In this document: piece by piece, positions 62,713-64,000 of the stretch
Numbering within the stretch: position 1 is the first letter of the stretch
Layout of the letters: the number at the start of each line of letters is the position of its first letter
NCBI RefSeq assembly: GCF_964036595.1
Contig: NZ_OZ038523.1
Span: 710,501 to 774,500 of the forward strand
DNA from: Tenacibaculum sp. 190524A05c
GTDB lineage: Bacteria > Bacteroidota > Bacteroidia > Flavobacteriales > Flavobacteriaceae
Direction: 5' to 3'
DNA: 64,000 nucleotides
Notes under the pieces: model-generated
The model's database searches: none
Told to the model about the DNA's origin: nothing
The model's input: the letters and a program-made list of their open reading frames with translations, nothing else
Position numbers and translations under genes: made by a program

Positions 62713-62730
62713 ACCCAAATCAAATAATAC

Positions 62731-62760
62731 TAGAGTGATGATTGAAAAATTATCACTCTA
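62731..62760 (+). terminator. Hairpin after the cytochrome-c peroxidase gene
   Basis: Perfect 9-bp stem TAGAGTGAT/ATCACTCTA. The following sequence is pyrimidine-rich (CTCTATTCTTTCC), not a clean T-run, so termination is probable but not certain. Confidence 0.6.
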
Positions 62761-62821
62761 CTCTATTCTTTCCACTTTATTTAAATCAAAAAATATACAT
62801 TAACACATTAAATTAAAAAAC

Positions 62822-62855
62822 AAAAAAAAGCACCATATTGATATGGTACTTTTTA
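62822..62855. terminator. Bidirectional terminator between convergent genes
   Basis: The stem AGCACCATAT/ATATGGTACT (one mismatch) lies between an eight-A run on the left and five T on the right. It can end the minus-strand M60-like gene. Confidence 0.75.
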
Positions 62856-62886
62856 AATTCAAAATAGTGGGATTTTTACTTTGTAA

Positions 62887-64000
62887 TTACTTAATTAACA
62901 CCTTTTTTATAATAGAATTTCCTTCTAAGTTAGTTATCCTTAAAAAATATGTACCATTCGAAATTTGCTTAACATCAAGCTCTGCTGATTTATCATTATA
63001 AGCTACTACCCTACCATGGATATCATATAAAGTTAGCTCAAGCTCTGATTGGTTTTTTGCTATTACCTTTATGATTTGATTAGCTGGGTTTGGATATATT
63101 TTTAAATCTTTTTCATTCTCATCATCAGTAGATAAATTATTGAAATAATATCCTATTATAAAGTCAATTTGATCAGAGATTTGTTTCGCAATGTTCTCTG
63201 TATCATAATTTGCTAATGTCCAATCAAAACGATCATGATGAACAGGATCTACTGTTGGTTTAATTAAATCATACCATGTTTGAAAAGCGTTTTTATCCGC
63301 AGGTATTATAGATTTATAATAATTTAGTCTATCAAGAATCTCAGTACTTTCAGTATAAGAATCCAAATTATCCTTTAGTGATTGTGAAGGTATATATCCC
63401 CAAAAATGCAATAAAGGTGTTATGTTTATATCTAAAGCTTCTGTACAAGTTTTGATATAATCTTCACTACTAATATTAGGAATATCTTCTGCCAACCAAT
63501 TTGCACTTTTAAATCTGTTGTAATACACTTCATTTATCTTTCCTAATTTATCCCAACCAAAAAGCATAGCTATATCAACAAACTTCATTCCTCCTCTAAT
63601 TTGATATCGTTTTTCATCACAAACATCATTAGGCATTGTAGGATCACATCCCATCGGATTATTAGTTCTAAAATTTTGACTAATCATCCAATTTATTGCC
63701 GCCATATCTCTAGTATGCATTTCATTCTCTAAATACTGTGTAACAGTATCAATAGGAAGTCCTAAACCAACATTATATGCGGGTAATCCAACTAATTGTA
63801 CTGTAGTTTCAATTTCCCCTGGAGGAGTTGGAAAATTCATATTATGTCCAAATTCGTGAACAAGAACACCGTTAGAAGCAGTTTGAATATAGTTTGTTTC
63901 AAGCACTCGTAATGGATTTTCACCTGAATCGCTATAATTACCAAAAGGAGCATCTGAAAAACTTAAAATCATTGGATAACCCGCTCCTATCGCACCAAAA
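62887..64000 (-). CDS. M60-like metallopeptidase with type IX sorting tail (N-terminus outside the window)
   Basis: The reading frame stays open to the window edge (upstream residues include FGAIGAGYP before the first internal Met), so the gene is truncated here. The zinc motif is VLVHEFGHNMNFP (HExxH). Downstream segments MLFGWDKLGKINEVYYNRF and NITPLLHFWGY match M60/enhancin-like peptidases, often mucin- or glycoprotein-active. The C-terminal about 70 residues form a type IX secretion sorting domain: KIYPNPANQIIKV, TLYDIHGRVV, GTYFLRI and the terminal KKVLIK. It is therefore secreted across the outer membrane. Confidence 0.86.
   Translation of the reverse strand, partial: FGAIGAGYPMILSFSDAPFGNYSDSGENPLRVLETNYIQTASNGVLVHEFGHNMNFPTPPGEIETTVQLVGLPAYNVGLGLPIDTVTQYLENEMHTRDMAAINWMISQNFRTNNPMGCDPTMPNDVCDEKRYQIRGGMKFVDIAMLFGWDKLGKINEVYYNRFKSANWLAEDIPNISSEDYIKTCTEALDINITPLLHFWGYIPSQSLKDNLDSYTESTEILDRLNYYKSIIPADKNAFQTWYDLIKPTVDPVHHDRFDWTLANYDTENIAKQISDQIDFIIGYYFNNLSTDDENEKDLKIYPNPANQIIKVIAKNQSELELTLYDIHGRVVAYNDKSAELDVKQISNGTYFLRITNLEGNSIIKKVLIK

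Noticed and set aside
1..64000. CRISPR arrays, transposases, phage genes, tRNA and rRNA genes
   Set aside because: None seen; the repeated elements are not regularly spaced short repeats with spacers, and no cloverleaf or rRNA-like sequence was noticed by eye.

Overview
The window comes from an AT-rich member of the Bacteroidota, most likely a marine Flavobacteriaceae (Tenacibaculum/Aquimarina-like; the genus is a guess). Evidence: promoters of the Bacteroidota type (TTTG, about 20-21 nt, TAnnTTTG), a type IX secretion C-terminal sorting domain, many small lipoproteins, a bifunctional HisB, a bacillithiol-associated YtxJ, and the RDD/SpoIIM/DUF4129/DUF4350/MoxR/DUF58 cluster typical of this group. 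No rRNA, tRNA, CRISPR array, transposase or integrase was seen.

1-8.45 kb: a complete histidine operon on the minus strand, hisG-D-C-B-H-A-(DinB-like)-F-(receiver-like)-IE. It is preceded by a promoter, a 19-residue leader peptide with six consecutive His codons, and a terminator whose 5' arm can pair instead with a segment just after the His codons. This is a textbook-style ribosome-mediated attenuator. A palindromic repeat lies inside the operon between hisF and the receiver-like gene.

8.45-31.4 kb: core genome. It holds an ABC-F ATPase, a GSTCD-like methyltransferase, a DASS transporter, a three-domain fasciclin lipoprotein, TypA/BipA, fumarylacetoacetase, a DEAH helicase, YtxJ, ClpB, a histidine phosphatase, the RDD | SpoIIM-DUF4129-DUF4350-MoxR-DUF58 cluster and a TlpA-like lipoprotein. 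Most units end in clear intrinsic terminators.

31.4 to about 52.3 kb: an accessory block of roughly 26 unrelated genes, all on the plus strand. Most are short lipoproteins, secreted proteins or stand-alone domains (VOC, HEAT, PD40, SH3b, CPBP, DUF4261, GNAT, S41, AraC). They are separated by related 75-160 nt intergenic elements with imperfect dyad symmetry. Several elements begin with an AAC-containing motif plus GTGTATAATTAATTG just after a stop codon and end with CGTT just before the next start. A motif close to TTATTAATTATCTTTC recurs about eleven times. The layout resembles an integron cassette array without an integrase (CALIN-like), but the boundary motifs do not match the canonical attC consensus, so this is a hypothesis. 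One member pairs a HEPN-like RX5H protein with a 51-residue ORF.

52.3-64 kb: secreted and envelope functions. These include an S9 prolyl oligopeptidase, a frameshifted serine hydrolase, DUF6882-like and unknown proteins, an Fn3/leucine-rich lipoprotein, an alpha/beta-hydrolase, a tandem MoaF/lipocalin-like lipoprotein, a di-haem cytochrome-c peroxidase and, running off the right edge, an M60-like metallopeptidase with a type IX sorting tail.
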